Of a stretch of DNA of 64,000 bases, positions 1-8,763 are shown one piece after another. The stretch lies in NCBI GenBank assembly GCA_038206395.1, contig JBBRAX010000014.1, forward strand, positions 1-64,000, read 5' to 3'. The position numbers were made by a program, and so were the translations under genes. The first letter of the stretch is position 1. Every line of letters begins with the position of its first letter. Origin of the DNA: JAGSPQ01 sp038206395 (GTDB lineage Bacteria > Myxococcota > Myxococcia > Myxococcales > Myxococcaceae). The notes under the pieces are model-generated. The model searched no databases and was not told where the DNA came from. It was given only the letters and a program-made list of their open reading frames with translations.

Positions 1-637
1 GGTCGGGTACATCAACCAGCACTACCGCAAGCACATCCTCACCATCGAGGATCCGATCGAGTTCCTTCACGAAGATCGTTTCTCGCGCGTGACCCAGCGG
101 GAAATCGGGCCCGACACTCCGAACTTTGCGAACGCCCTGCGCGGCGCCCTTCGGCAAGACCCCGATGTGATTCTCGTCGGCGAAATGCGCGACGCAGAGA
201 CGATCGAGATCGCGCTCAAGGCGGCCGAGACGGGGCACCTTGTTTTGTCCACCGTGCACACGACGGACTGCTACCGCACGATCAGCCGCATCGTTTCCGT
301 CTTCCCGCCCGAAGGGCAGACCGGCGTTCGCAACCGGCTGTCTGAGAATCTTCGGTCGACCGTCAGCCAACGCCTTCTGCCGCACGCTTCGGGCAAAGGC
401 CGCGTCGTCGCTGCCGAGATCATGGTGTCCACGCTGTCGGTCGTCGAGTTCATCAAAGACCCGAAGCGCACCCACGAGATCAAGGACTACCTCGAGAAGA
501 ACCACGACATCCTCGGCACCCAGAGCTTCGACATGCACCTCGCGCAGCTCTTGCGCGAGAAGCAGATCACGCTCGATGTCGCGCGAGAGGCCGCGTCCAA
601 CCCCGCCGACTTCGAGCGCGCCCTGGCGTTCGAGTAG
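1..637 (+). CDS. PilT/PilU-family pilus retraction ATPase (5' truncated)
   Basis: The C-terminal 211 residues of a secretion ATPase of the PilT type are visible; the reading frame begins at base 2 and the Walker A region lies before the window. I see the Walker B / Asp-box stretch (ILTIEDPIEF), the second acidic motif (ALRQDPDVILVGEMRD) and the His-box (TGHLVLSTVHTTD). The C-terminal part GTQSFDMHLAQLL is typical of PilT, which drives retraction of type IV pili at the inner membrane. Myxobacteria usually carry several PilT paralogues, so I do not assign which one this is. It ends with TAG directly before a non-coding region. Confidence 0.9.
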   Translation, partial: VGYINQHYRKHILTIEDPIEFLHEDRFSRVTQREIGPDTPNFANALRGALRQDPDVILVGEMRDAETIEIALKAAETGHLVLSTVHTTDCYRTISRIVSVFPPEGQTGVRNRLSENLRSTVSQRLLPHASGKGRVVAAEIMVSTLSVVEFIKDPKRTHEIKDYLEKNHDILGTQSFDMHLAQLLREKQITLDVAREAASNPADFERALAFE

Positions 638-650
638 CCGCGTCCCGAGC

Positions 651-680
651 GCCCCGAGAGAAGTCGAGGGATGCGCCACC
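651..680 (+). repeat. Dispersed short repeat, copy 1
   Basis: This copy shares the core CCCGAGAGAAGTCGAGGGAT with copies at 715-748 (one base different) and 12252-12286. The element is an imperfect inverted repeat with CCC and GGG ends. It lies just after the PilT stop codon. Confidence 0.75.
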
Positions 681-714
681 ACAGAGCCACGGTACCGGGC
701 GATTGAGCCGCGCC

Positions 715-748
715 CGTTCGTCCCGAGAGCAGTCGAGGGATGAGCATC
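715..748 (+). repeat. Dispersed short repeat, copy 2
   Basis: This copy is in the same orientation as copy 1, 64 bases further on, with AGCAG for AGAAG in the core. Its left flank CGTTCGTCCC and right flank GATGAGC match copy 3 near 12252 better than copy 1 does. Confidence 0.75.
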
Positions 749-1033
749 CGCAACGCATCGAAACAGGGCGAGTGACGCCGCGCCGAGTACGAGCGCACCG
801 AAGTCGACCGCGCGCCTGGGCACTCGGCCCTGCTGTTTCGCCGGAACCCCGCGGCGTACCGAGACTCCACGCTCGCGGAAGGCGACCTCTGCGCCGACGT
901 GGAACACTCGGGCCTCCGAGACAACTTTGCCGTGGAGCAGCGCGGAGAAATCGGATCCGCGGTGGGTTCTCTCGCCACTCCCTCGGGCCTTGACGGGGGC
1001 GTCGAGCCGGGTCTCTCGAGGCGAAGTCCATTT

Positions 1034-1077
1034 GGGTGAATTCACCCCCGCCCACCGGGGGTCGATTCACTCTGAAT
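1034..1077. promoter_or_regulatory. Inverted repeats before the AbiEi-like gene (possible operator)
   Basis: GGGTGAATTCACCC at 1034-1047 is a perfect 14-base palindrome. A second inverted repeat, ATTCA-CTC-TGAAT at 1065-1077, overlaps the proposed start codon and uses the same half-site (TGAAT/ATTCA). A C5/G5 hairpin (1045-1049 with 1057-1061) lies between them. AbiEi antitoxins are known to repress their own promoters through inverted repeats, so autoregulation is a fair inference, not a demonstrated fact. Confidence 0.5.
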
Positions 1078-2029
1078 GTCAGACCCGCGTGCTTTTCTTC
1101 AGGGCATGGGGGACGACACTCGCAGCAAGCTCGACGCTTTCGCTCGGGCGCAGATGGGGTTGGTGACCCGCGCCCAGGCGCTGGCGTCGGGGCTGTCTTC
1201 CAACGCAATCGACCGTCGCCTGAGCAGCGGCGAGTTCGAACGCGTCTCGCCACGTGTCTATCGGCTTCGTTCCGGACCTGCCCACTCCACCGAACAACGA
1301 TTGCTCGCGGCCTGCCTGTCGGCCGGACCAGGTGCAGTCGCGTCTCACCGAAGCGCGGCATTGCTCTGGCGTCTCGACGGCTTCAAGGACGACCGCGCAC
1401 CAGAGATCTCCGTTCCCCACGATCGGCAGATCGTGATTCGCGGCGTGACGATTCACCGACGAAAGGTCCTCACCCCCGAGGGCTACTGCAAACGCAGCGG
1501 AGTGCCGGTGACGACGCTGCACCGCACGCTGCTCGACCTCGAGGCGTCGCTGAAAGAAGCGCCGCTCGAGATCGCGCTCGACTCGGCGGCTCGCGGGCGC
1601 CCCGAGCTCTTCCTCGAGATGTCGGAGTTCCTCTCGTCGATTCCCACGCGCGGCCGCCTCAACGCCGGCAGGCTCGACGTGCTGGTCGCGCTGCGCTTCG
1701 GCGGCGAGGCGACGGGCAGCGCGTTCGAGACGAAGCTGCTGCAGATGATTCGCATCGCGGGCATCGAAGCGCCAACGCTGCAGTACCCCGTGTTCAAGGA
1801 ACCGGAGCGCCCGTTCGCCCACATCGACTTCGCCTGGGTGAAGCGGAAGATCGCTTTGTTCGCCGACGGAGCGAGCTATCACCTGGCGCGCCGCCGAGCT
1901 CACCTCGACGCAACCCAACGCCTCGAGCTGGTGAAGCTCGGCTGGAGGAACGTCGTCGTGTTTCCGAAGATGCTCAACGACAACACCTGGATCTCGTCGT
2001 TCGCGCCCCTCTTCTGGCCCGCGATGTAG
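1076..2029 (+). CDS. AbiEi-type antitoxin/regulator domain protein with DUF559-like C-terminus
   Basis: This 317-residue protein starts with a winged-helix AbiEi-type domain (about residues 15-60: LVTRAQALASGL, then a recognition-helix region and RVSPRVYRL). The pattern SHRSAALLW follows, as is usual in this family. Residues about 220-315 (AHIDFAWVKRKIALFADGASYH, ending LGWRNVVVFPKML) resemble the Vsr/DUF559 endonuclease-like fold found fused to such regulators. In classical type IV toxin-antitoxin systems AbiEi is followed by the nucleotidyltransferase toxin AbiEii; none is present here. The ATG at 1076 gives the longest frame, but an ATG at 1106 is possible because no clear ribosome site precedes either. 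The function of solitary members is unknown. Confidence 0.75.
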   Translation: MSDPRAFLQGMGDDTRSKLDAFARAQMGLVTRAQALASGLSSNAIDRRLSSGEFERVSPRVYRLRSGPAHSTEQRLLAACLSAGPGAVASHRSAALLWRLDGFKDDRAPEISVPHDRQIVIRGVTIHRRKVLTPEGYCKRSGVPVTTLHRTLLDLEASLKEAPLEIALDSAARGRPELFLEMSEFLSSIPTRGRLNAGRLDVLVALRFGGEATGSAFETKLLQMIRIAGIEAPTLQYPVFKEPERPFAHIDFAWVKRKIALFADGASYHLARRRAHLDATQRLELVKLGWRNVVVFPKMLNDNTWISSFAPLFWPAM

Positions 2030-2035
2030 ACTGCT

Positions 2036-3592
2036 TCAGAGGCTGCGGCGCCGGCGCGTCAGCATCGCCAGCAGCCCGAACGCCCCGAGTCCCATCGGAG
2101 CCGTGTTGCAGCTGCAGCCACCGCCGCTCGAGCCGCCACCACCGGTGCCGGATCCGCCCGTGCCGCCGCCCGCCGCGCCGGTTCCGCCGCCCGTCCCTGC
2201 GCCGCCGCCCGCCCCTGCTCCGCCGCCCGTGCCTGCGCTGACGGGGACGATCACCGGAATCGACGTCGACCGCGACTCGTTGCCCGCGAGGTCTTTCGCG
2301 ACGGCTTCCAGCGCCTGTGCCCCCGACGGAATCCCCGCCTTCGTCACGTAGGTCGCCTTCCACGGCGGCCCGTTCGTCACCGTCGCCACCACCACCGCCG
2401 CGACCTCGAACCGCACCTCGGCCACGCCGTTGTTGTCGAACGCGGTCGCTTCCATCGCCAGGCCCGGCGACAGCATCTGCCCGCCCATGTTCGGAGCGAC
2501 CAGGCTCACCGTCGGCGGCACCTTGTCCGCGCCCGCGTTGCCCGGCGCCTTGCCGACGGCAAAAAGCGAAGACGTGGTGATCGGCGGGGCGTTCGCCGTG
2601 ACGACGAAGTCTCCGCCCACGCCATTCTGCGCCTTGAGCAGCCCCGTCGCGCTGATCGTGCCGCCGCCCGCCGGGACCATGTAGATGATCGTCGGCTGGC
2701 TCGTGAGCACCGCGTCGAACTGATCGCGCGCCGTCACCGTGTACTGCAGCGTTCCGCCCAATGCGACCTGCGCCGACGCCGGCGTCATCCGCAGCAGCGA
2801 GTACTGCTGATTCACCGTCAGCGGGAACCCCGGCGTGCCGCCGTCAAGCCCCACTGCCGTCCTGTTCGTCCCGTCACGCACCACCACCGAGAACTGGTAC
2901 TGCCCTTCCTTGCTGAAAGACGCCTGGCTCGCCTTCGCGGCGTTGTTGCCGTTCGGGCTGAAGGTCACCAGCGCTGGCCCCGTGGCAGACCAGGTGTACG
3001 AGAGGTTCGCTTCCATGCCGTCATCGTTCGCTGCGACCGTGACGTTCACCAGGCGCGACGTCACCGGGCTCTGCATCGCTTGCGGTGCGGCCGTGATCAC
3101 CGGGGCGTTCTGCCCGCTGCCCGCCGTCACCGTCACTGCGAGAGTCGTGCTGGTGCTGCGGTCGCCGCCCGTCGACCCATCGCCGTTGCACGAGTTGCCC
3201 GTGCCGTAGAGCGTCACCGTGCCCGCGAACGGAGGCGCCGTCAGCGAGAAATTGAAAGTGCCCGACGTCGACGCCGCTGTCTGGTGCAGCTCGCCGAAGC
3301 CCATGCCGACGTTGCCGGAAACCGGGTTGAGCGCCGCCGACGTGCTCGAGCTCGAGACGTTCATGCCGAAGCGGCTGCCGGCCCCACCGCTGACCGTCAG
3401 CGTGTAGTTGCCGGTCGCGCCGGCGCCGAGCGTCGCGGGCCCGGTGATGGTGACCGTCGGAGCGCCGCCACCGCTGTGGCAGCCGTTGCAGTTGCTGTTG
3501 CCAGGGGGGCCGCCGGAGTACCCAATCGCTCCGGAGGCGTTCGCGAAGACGGTGGTGCTGGTCAGAAGAAGGGCCGCGAGAACGGGTCGCAT
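2036..3592 (-). CDS. MYXO-CTERM surface protein with CxxCH-containing N-terminal domain
   Basis: This 518-residue exported protein has a signal peptide (about 1-18). Next comes a beta-rich domain that opens with GPPGNSNCNGCHSGG, as in the choice-of-anchor V family; the CNGCH motif could bind a c-type haem, but that is not proven. Ig-like or cadherin-like segments follow (about 160-440). Residues about 450-490 are a Gly-rich linker. The end is a Cys pair (CSC), a hydrophobic helix and RRRRSL: the MYXO-CTERM layout, which is removed by a myxosortase and anchors proteins at the cell surface after type II secretion. The gene lies 15 bases downstream of the deoxyhypusine-synthase-like gene and may share its transcript. 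Function unknown. Confidence 0.85.
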   Translation of the reverse strand: MRPVLAALLLTSTTVFANASGAIGYSGGPPGNSNCNGCHSGGGAPTVTITGPATLGAGATGNYTLTVSGGAGSRFGMNVSSSSTSAALNPVSGNVGMGFGELHQTAASTSGTFNFSLTAPPFAGTVTLYGTGNSCNGDGSTGGDRSTSTTLAVTVTAGSGQNAPVITAAPQAMQSPVTSRLVNVTVAANDDGMEANLSYTWSATGPALVTFSPNGNNAAKASQASFSKEGQYQFSVVVRDGTNRTAVGLDGGTPGFPLTVNQQYSLLRMTPASAQVALGGTLQYTVTARDQFDAVLTSQPTIIYMVPAGGGTISATGLLKAQNGVGGDFVVTANAPPITTSSLFAVGKAPGNAGADKVPPTVSLVAPNMGGQMLSPGLAMEATAFDNNGVAEVRFEVAAVVVATVTNGPPWKATYVTKAGIPSGAQALEAVAKDLAGNESRSTSIPVIVPVSAGTGGGAGAGGGAGTGGGTGAAGGGTGGSGTGGGGSSGGGCSCNTAPMGLGAFGLLAMLTRRRRSL

Positions 3593-3607
3593 CGCCCCTT
3601 CTTAGCG

Positions 3608-4777
3608 CTACTTCGCTTCCGACACGTCCCAGTCCAGGGTCTTCATCAGCTTCTTGCGCTGCTTCTCGACGTCCTTGTCGAGCAGCTTCACCGCCTCGTC
3701 CAGCTTGTCCATCAGGCGAAACGGCTTCCGGCGCGACTGCTTCAGCGACAGCAGTGCGTGGGTGAGCCAGGGGAACACGGCGGTGAGATCGCAGTGCACG
3801 TAGACGCTGCCGGTCTCGACAGCGTCGACGCTGACCTTGCCCCAGGTGTGGCCTTCGCCGGCGGGGCAGCTCGAGAGCGCTCCGTTGTCGACGGGGTCGA
3901 CGCAGAACTGCACGTCGATGTCGAAGCCCTGCGTCGGGACGTTGAGAATTTGATCCAACAGCGGCTCGCCCTGCAGCGTGTAGTTCTTCGGCACGCCACC
4001 GCCGAGGATCCAGACCGCCATGCGCTTGCTGTGGTGGTGCCGACAGTAGTGCTGGATCGCCGCCATCGCGTAGACGTCGGCGTTGATGTCGATCTCGAAC
4101 TTGAAGGCGTCGCCCAAAAGGCGCTTGAGCTTCACCACGTTGAGGAAGATCGAGCCGTCCTGCACGGCGCCCACGAAGATCGGCACCCCGTACCGGTAGC
4201 AGGTGGCGAGCAGCGACGGCTGCTTCACGCCCAGCTCTTCTTCGATCGCGTTGATGTGCTTGCCGAGCAGGTAGTGGAACTCAGGGGTCGTCATCTTCTT
4301 CTGGAAGTCGGGGCCGCGAATGATGGCCGAGAAGAGCCGGTCGGTGTCGAGCAGCGCCTCTTCCCAGAAGCCCAGGTCGTAGATGCGGATCACGCGCGCG
4401 AGGCGGTACTGCAGGTCGCCAGCGTTCGGGTTCACCTCGCGAATGCCATGGCCGATGACGCGGTGGGCGTCGTGGTACAGGTTCGCGCCGGTGGTGGTGA
4501 GGCTCGAGATGATCCCCGCTTCCACCATCGGAATCAGGCAGCTGCTGTGGAGGCCGGCGGGGGTCATCGCGCCGGACAGGGTCATGAAGACCGACGCGTT
4601 CTCGTCGAGCGTGCGACGCATCAGCTCGAAGGCCGTGCGTTCCTGCCGGCCCACGTAGGCGCCGAAAGCCGTCTCGAGCAGCTCGACCGCCGACTCTTTG
4701 CCGGTGATCGGCTTCGGGTCGACTTTGCGTGAGTTGCTGTATCCCTTTCGAAGCTGCGTCTGGGTCTTGGTGGCCAT
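3608..4777 (-). CDS. Deoxyhypusine synthase family protein
   Basis: This cytoplasmic protein of 389 residues is clearly of the deoxyhypusine synthase fold. The segment WILGGGVPKNY carries Lys264 at the position of the catalytic lysine in true enzymes (GGGxxKHH). EGHTWGKV and VYVHCDLTAVFPWL match the spermidine/NAD site region. Bacteria lack eIF5A, so the substrate must differ; some bacterial relatives make homospermidine or other polyamine products, while many have no known role. I chose ATG 4777 rather than the in-frame start at 4915, because the extra 46 residues are unlike the family and would overlap the divergent promoter region. Confidence 0.85.
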   Translation of the reverse strand: MATKTQTQLRKGYSNSRKVDPKPITGKESAVELLETAFGAYVGRQERTAFELMRRTLDENASVFMTLSGAMTPAGLHSSCLIPMVEAGIISSLTTTGANLYHDAHRVIGHGIREVNPNAGDLQYRLARVIRIYDLGFWEEALLDTDRLFSAIIRGPDFQKKMTTPEFHYLLGKHINAIEEELGVKQPSLLATCYRYGVPIFVGAVQDGSIFLNVVKLKRLLGDAFKFEIDINADVYAMAAIQHYCRHHHSKRMAVWILGGGVPKNYTLQGEPLLDQILNVPTQGFDIDVQFCVDPVDNGALSSCPAGEGHTWGKVSVDAVETGSVYVHCDLTAVFPWLTHALLSLKQSRRKPFRLMDKLDEAVKLLDKDVEKQRKKLMKTLDWDVSEAK

Positions 4778-4796
4778 GGGGGGCTTTGGGTATACA
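4767..4796 (+). promoter_or_regulatory. Candidate promoter for the choice-of-anchor D lipoprotein
   Basis: TTGGTG (4767-4772) and TATACA (4791-4796) are 18 bases apart in the 55-base gap between two divergent genes. The GTATAC at 4790-4795 is palindromic, so it could also serve the leftward gene. Weak -35 match. Confidence 0.3.
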
Positions 4797-4832
4797 ACGC
4801 CTCCTTTCAGGCCGCCTTCTGGAGTTTCCACT

Positions 4833-6842
4833 GTGAAGATCCAACATCTCTTCGTCGCTGCCGTTCTGATGTCCGTTGCCGGGTGCCGGTGCAGCAAGCC
4901 CCCGACGCCCGACACCCTGCCCGACTACGCCGCCATGCCGGTCGCTCTGAGCTTCGAGGCGTGCCCGACGCTCGACGAAGCCGGCAAACCCGTGACGGAC
5001 GTCTTCCCTGACGAGAAGAAGGTCACGATCAGCAACCGCGGCAAGGTCTCAGGCGGGCTGACGCTGTCTTTCACGGGCGACGGCAAAGACGCGTTCAAGC
5101 AGGACCCGTTGAAGGCCGTCCCCGTGAGCCCCACCAGCGTCGAGGCGCTGTCTGACCAGATCCTCACCCTGTCGTTCTCGCCGACGAAAAAGGGCGTCGT
5201 TCGCGCCCAGCTCGTGATCAGTGACGAGGTGGAAGGCACGGACGACAAGAAGGTCGACCTCGTCGGCACCGGTTCGGACTTCGCGGCCCAGCCGACGATC
5301 AAGGTCTCGACGGTCGACAGCGCCGGCGCGCTGAAGGAGTGCCTGGAAGGCCTGGTATGCGAGCAGAACTTCATCGACACGCTCTTCGCGGAAGCCGCGA
5401 CGGTCGACCTGAAGATCACCAACGCGGGCTGCCCGTCACTGAAGATCACGGGCCTCGAGATCGTGAGCGTCGCGGGCCAGAGCAACGCGTACTTCATCGA
5501 GTCTCCGTCGATTCTGCCGACCGTGGCGACGCCCCTCGTGCTGACGCAGGCGGGTGGGCTGCAGACGACCACCGTGAAGCTTCGGTTCGCTCCGGTCGAC
5601 GACGGCTCAGGCAACCTGGTGCGGTTCGCGACGCTGCGCGTGAAGACGAACGATCCGAATGCGAAGGACGGCGACAACAACAAGGGCGGCTTCGACATCC
5701 TGCTCAGCGGCAGCGCGCTGAAGCCGGCGATCGACACGACGCCGACCCGCTGCGACTTCGCCGACCTGACGGATCTCTGCGGCAACGTGGCGAAGATCGC
5801 GGGCAAGGCAAAATTCCTGTTGAAGAACGAAGGCAACGTCGCGGTGAAGATCGACTCGACCACCTTCAAGAGCAACAACAGCCAGACCGCGGGCCAGGAC
5901 AACCGCCTCACCATCACCGGCACCGCGCTGAAGGGCGTCACGATCATGCCGGGTGACTCGGCCCCGCTCGAGGTCAGCCACACCGAGATGCCGCTGTACA
6001 TCCAGGACCTGCTGACGATCTCTGCGTCGGTGGTTCCCAACGGCATTCCCGGCTCGGCAGGCCGCGCGGTGATCTCGCTGTCGGGCGGCAAGAAGCCGTG
6101 CCTCACGACGGAGCCGGCGATCGACACGACCATTGGCCAGGCGCGGCTCGACTTCGCGGCCCCCGCGACTGAGCTGTCGGCGAAGGAAGTGACGATCAAG
6201 AACGGAGCCGCCTGCGGCGACCTGATCATCGCCAGCATCGCGATCGTCGACGCGCCCAGCCCCTTCTTCAGCATCATCGACCCAATCATCGCGCCTGGCA
6301 CGAAGATCGCCCCGGGCGCTGAGCTGAAGACGACCGTCCAGTACAAGAAGCCTGTCTCGGGCGGCACGCAGGTCGGCTCGCTGCGCATCAGCACCAACGA
6401 CGGCGCCTTCTCCACCCCGCCCGGCTACATCGTTCAGCTCTACAGCCAGTCGCCGCTGGATCAGCTGCCCGTCGCCGTCGTCAAGGCCTGCCTGCCGTCG
6501 GACACTGCCTGCACGATGCCGAAGATCAGCTTTAGCCTCGCCTCGCTTCCCGCGGGTCCGGGCGGCACCAGGCTGCTGACCATCAGCGGCAAGGACAGCT
6601 ACGACCCGCAGCCCGACGGCGGGCAGCAACGGCCATTGGCCGGCTACCAGTTCGGCAAGGTGCCGGGCCTGGTCTCCAACACCGCCACCCTGTCGAACGA
6701 GGCGCGCGACGCCGGCCAGGAGGTCACCCTCTCTCTTGACGGCGTGACCCAGGGCAACCTGCGCCTCACCCTGGACGTGTGGGACAACGCGAACCAGAAG
6801 TCTGGCATCACGGGCAACGTCCAACTGCAGATTGGGCCGTAA
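4833..6842 (+). CDS. Choice-of-anchor D domain lipoprotein
   Basis: This 669-residue lipoprotein starts at GTG 4833, preceded by GGAG at 4821-4824. The N-terminus KIQHLFVAAVLMSVAGC is a lipoprotein signal with Cys18 as the lipidated residue. The body repeats an ASH/MSP-like beta sandwich, the 'choice-of-anchor D' type: VTISNRGKVSGGLTLSF, LKITNAGCPSLKITGLEI and FLLKNEGNVAVKI, with at least four copies to about residue 540. A C-terminal PKD-like segment (about 550-669) follows. Such domains serve as structural or adhesive parts of surface proteins. An in-frame start further upstream was rejected because it has no signal peptide at its end. No function can be assigned beyond an envelope role. 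Confidence 0.85.
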   Translation: MKIQHLFVAAVLMSVAGCRCSKPPTPDTLPDYAAMPVALSFEACPTLDEAGKPVTDVFPDEKKVTISNRGKVSGGLTLSFTGDGKDAFKQDPLKAVPVSPTSVEALSDQILTLSFSPTKKGVVRAQLVISDEVEGTDDKKVDLVGTGSDFAAQPTIKVSTVDSAGALKECLEGLVCEQNFIDTLFAEAATVDLKITNAGCPSLKITGLEIVSVAGQSNAYFIESPSILPTVATPLVLTQAGGLQTTTVKLRFAPVDDGSGNLVRFATLRVKTNDPNAKDGDNNKGGFDILLSGSALKPAIDTTPTRCDFADLTDLCGNVAKIAGKAKFLLKNEGNVAVKIDSTTFKSNNSQTAGQDNRLTITGTALKGVTIMPGDSAPLEVSHTEMPLYIQDLLTISASVVPNGIPGSAGRAVISLSGGKKPCLTTEPAIDTTIGQARLDFAAPATELSAKEVTIKNGAACGDLIIASIAIVDAPSPFFSIIDPIIAPGTKIAPGAELKTTVQYKKPVSGGTQVGSLRISTNDGAFSTPPGYIVQLYSQSPLDQLPVAVVKACLPSDTACTMPKISFSLASLPAGPGGTRLLTISGKDSYDPQPDGGQQRPLAGYQFGKVPGLVSNTATLSNEARDAGQEVTLSLDGVTQGNLRLTLDVWDNANQKSGITGNVQLQIGP

Positions 6843-6900
6843 GGCGCACAACGTCCCACCTCGCGCCTTTCGCGGGAAAGTCCGACGATTCACCCACGAT

Positions 6901-6930
6901 TTGAGCCGTCCCCGACGGGTGGGGGCTCAA
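6901..6930 (+). terminator. Hairpin between lipoprotein genes
   Basis: TTGAGCC (6901-6907) pairs with GGCTCAA (6924-6930), with partial GC pairing inside. It follows the 4833-6842 gene and ends just before the ribosome site of the next gene. There is no T-run, so it may be an attenuating or leader hairpin rather than a terminator. Confidence 0.4.
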
Positions 6931-6942
6931 TGAGGGGTGATG

Positions 6943-8763
6943 ATGAAATGGCTCTGCATCGCGGCGCTCGCCCTCACGGCTTGTGAAGGCGCCATCGGCA
7001 ACCCGGATCCGCTCGATGAAGGCGTCGGCGGAGGCCGAGGAAGCGGCTCGGGTGGTGGAATCGCGACGGGCACTGGCGGAGGCGTCAGCGGCGCCGGCGG
7101 CGGCTACGCCACGATGCCGACGCCTTTCGTGTGCAAGCCGGACGAAGCGGCGATCGCCCAGCCCCTGAAGCGGCTCTCGCAGGTCGAGTACACCAACTCG
7201 GTTCGAGACATCGTGCGCGCGGTGATGCCGGCGTCGGGCAACGCGGTGCTGACCGCGGTGAATTCGTTGATCGCGAAGTACCCGGCCGATCGCGTCGTGG
7301 GCCCGGGGTCGGAAAGGCACGGCGGCTTCTATCGGCTCGATCAGGCGCTGCAGCAGAGCCACATCGATTCGACCAACGACGTCGCCGTCGCGATTGGCAA
7401 AGAGCTGACCTCGACCGCCGCCCGCCGCACCGAGCTCGCCGGCGCCTGCGCCACCGACGCATCGACGGCCAACGACGCCCAGTGCCTGACCACCTTCGTG
7501 ACGAAGCTCGGAGCGCTCACCCAGCGCCGCCCGCTCGACACCGCCGACGTCGACTTCTACAAGTCCGTCGCCGGTATGACCCCTGTGGATCCTGCAGCGC
7601 TCGCCGACGTCGTCGCGCTGCTCCTGTCGGCGCCCGGCTTTATCTACCACCTCGAATCCGGAGCGGCCGCGGTGAAGGGCGACCTCTACGCGCTCGATGC
7701 GTACGAGCTGGCGGCCCGGCTCTCTTTCCACTTCTGGCAGACGACCCCTGATGCCGCGCTGATCGCGACCGCTGCCTCGGGCGCGCTGCTCACCGACACC
7801 GAGTACCAGGCGCAGGTGAGGCGGCTGTTCGACGACCCGCGCAGCGACGCGGCGATGGACACGTTCTTCGCGCAGTGGTTCCGCCTCGATGAGCTGGGAG
7901 CACTCGACGCGCGCATCGGCGACCCGGTGTTCGACGCCTTCGTCGGATCCCAGGTGCCGACGCCCGCGCTGCGGCAAGCGATGACCGACGAGATCCTCGA
8001 CCTCGCACGCCACGTCGCGCGATCGAAGGGCCCGCTTTCGGACGTGCTGACGAGCCGCAAGGCGCTGGCGAAGAACGATGCCCTCGCGGCCATCTACGGG
8101 GACCCCAGGTGGACGTCGGGCGAGCCCGTCGAGCAGACGCAGCCCTCCCGCGCGGGCCTGATTACCCGCGCCGCTTTCCTCGCGACGGGCTCGGCCAGCA
8201 CCCGCCCGGTGATGAAGGGCTTCCGGATCCGCAACGCGCTGATGTGTGAATCCATCCCCGCGCCGCCGGCGAACGCGGCGGCGACCCCGCCCGAGCTCGC
8301 TCCGGACCTGACGACGCGGGAAGTCGTCGAGAAGCTGACCCAGCAGCAGGGCACCAACTGCGCCGGCTGTCACACCAGCCTGCTCAACCCGACAGGATTC
8401 TCGACCGAGAACTTCGACTCGCTGGGCCGCGCCCGCACCGAACAGAGGCTGTTCAACGCGCTGGGGGCCGTGGTCGCGACCAGGCCCGTCAACACCGCCA
8501 GCGTCCCGCGCATCATCTCGGCCGACCCCACGCCTGCGGCCGGCGCCGCCGAGGTGACGAAGCTTCTCGCCCAGTCGGGCAAGTTCGAGACGTGCTTCAC
8601 GAAGCAGTACTTCCGGTTCGTGTATGGCCGTGAGGAAGACCTGGTGAAAGACGGCTGTGTGCTGAAGGCGCTGGACGACGCGGCGCGCAGTGGCGCTGCC
8701 CTTGGAGATCTCTGGATGAAGGCCGCGCTCGACCCGTCTTTCAAGAGCCGGAGGATCCCGTAA
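6943..8763 (+). CDS. DUF1592-family lipoprotein with CxxCH motif
   Basis: This 606-residue protein has a lipoprotein signal (MKWLCIAALALTAC) and a Gly-rich spacer, then the block order of the DUF1587/1595/1592/1588/1585 family. I see PLKRLSQVEYTNSVRDIV (about residue 70), YELAARLSFHFWQTTPDAAL (about 250), RAGLITRAAFLATGS (about 405) and CAGCH followed by NPTGFSTENFDSLGR (about 470). The CxxCH suggests a c-type haem, which is typical of this family; its role is unknown. ATG 6943 was chosen because GAGGGG lies five bases before it; GTG 6937 and ATG 6940 are also in frame. It overlaps the next gene as TAATG, so the two are translated together. Confidence 0.9.
   Translation: MKWLCIAALALTACEGAIGNPDPLDEGVGGGRGSGSGGGIATGTGGGVSGAGGGYATMPTPFVCKPDEAAIAQPLKRLSQVEYTNSVRDIVRAVMPASGNAVLTAVNSLIAKYPADRVVGPGSERHGGFYRLDQALQQSHIDSTNDVAVAIGKELTSTAARRTELAGACATDASTANDAQCLTTFVTKLGALTQRRPLDTADVDFYKSVAGMTPVDPAALADVVALLLSAPGFIYHLESGAAAVKGDLYALDAYELAARLSFHFWQTTPDAALIATAASGALLTDTEYQAQVRRLFDDPRSDAAMDTFFAQWFRLDELGALDARIGDPVFDAFVGSQVPTPALRQAMTDEILDLARHVARSKGPLSDVLTSRKALAKNDALAAIYGDPRWTSGEPVEQTQPSRAGLITRAAFLATGSASTRPVMKGFRIRNALMCESIPAPPANAAATPPELAPDLTTREVVEKLTQQQGTNCAGCHTSLLNPTGFSTENFDSLGRARTEQRLFNALGAVVATRPVNTASVPRIISADPTPAAGAAEVTKLLAQSGKFETCFTKQYFRFVYGREEDLVKDGCVLKALDDAARSGAALGDLWMKAALDPSFKSRRIP

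Larger units (their letters stand above)
638..1075. other. Non-coding gap with repeats and a startless open frame
   Basis: These 438 bases hold no gene I can support. They contain two copies of a dispersed repeat (651-680 and 715-748). From 776 to 1039 there is an 87-codon open frame with GC-rich third positions but no ATG or GTG start and no family I recognise; it may be a relic of a coding sequence. The last 45 bases hold inverted repeats that probably belong to the next gene. Confidence 0.6.

Noticed and set aside
3080..4732. 550-codon open frame on the plus strand
   Set aside because: It runs antisense through the MYXO-CTERM protein and deoxyhypusine-synthase-like genes, is full of Arg, His and Val from complementary GC-rich codons, and matches no family.
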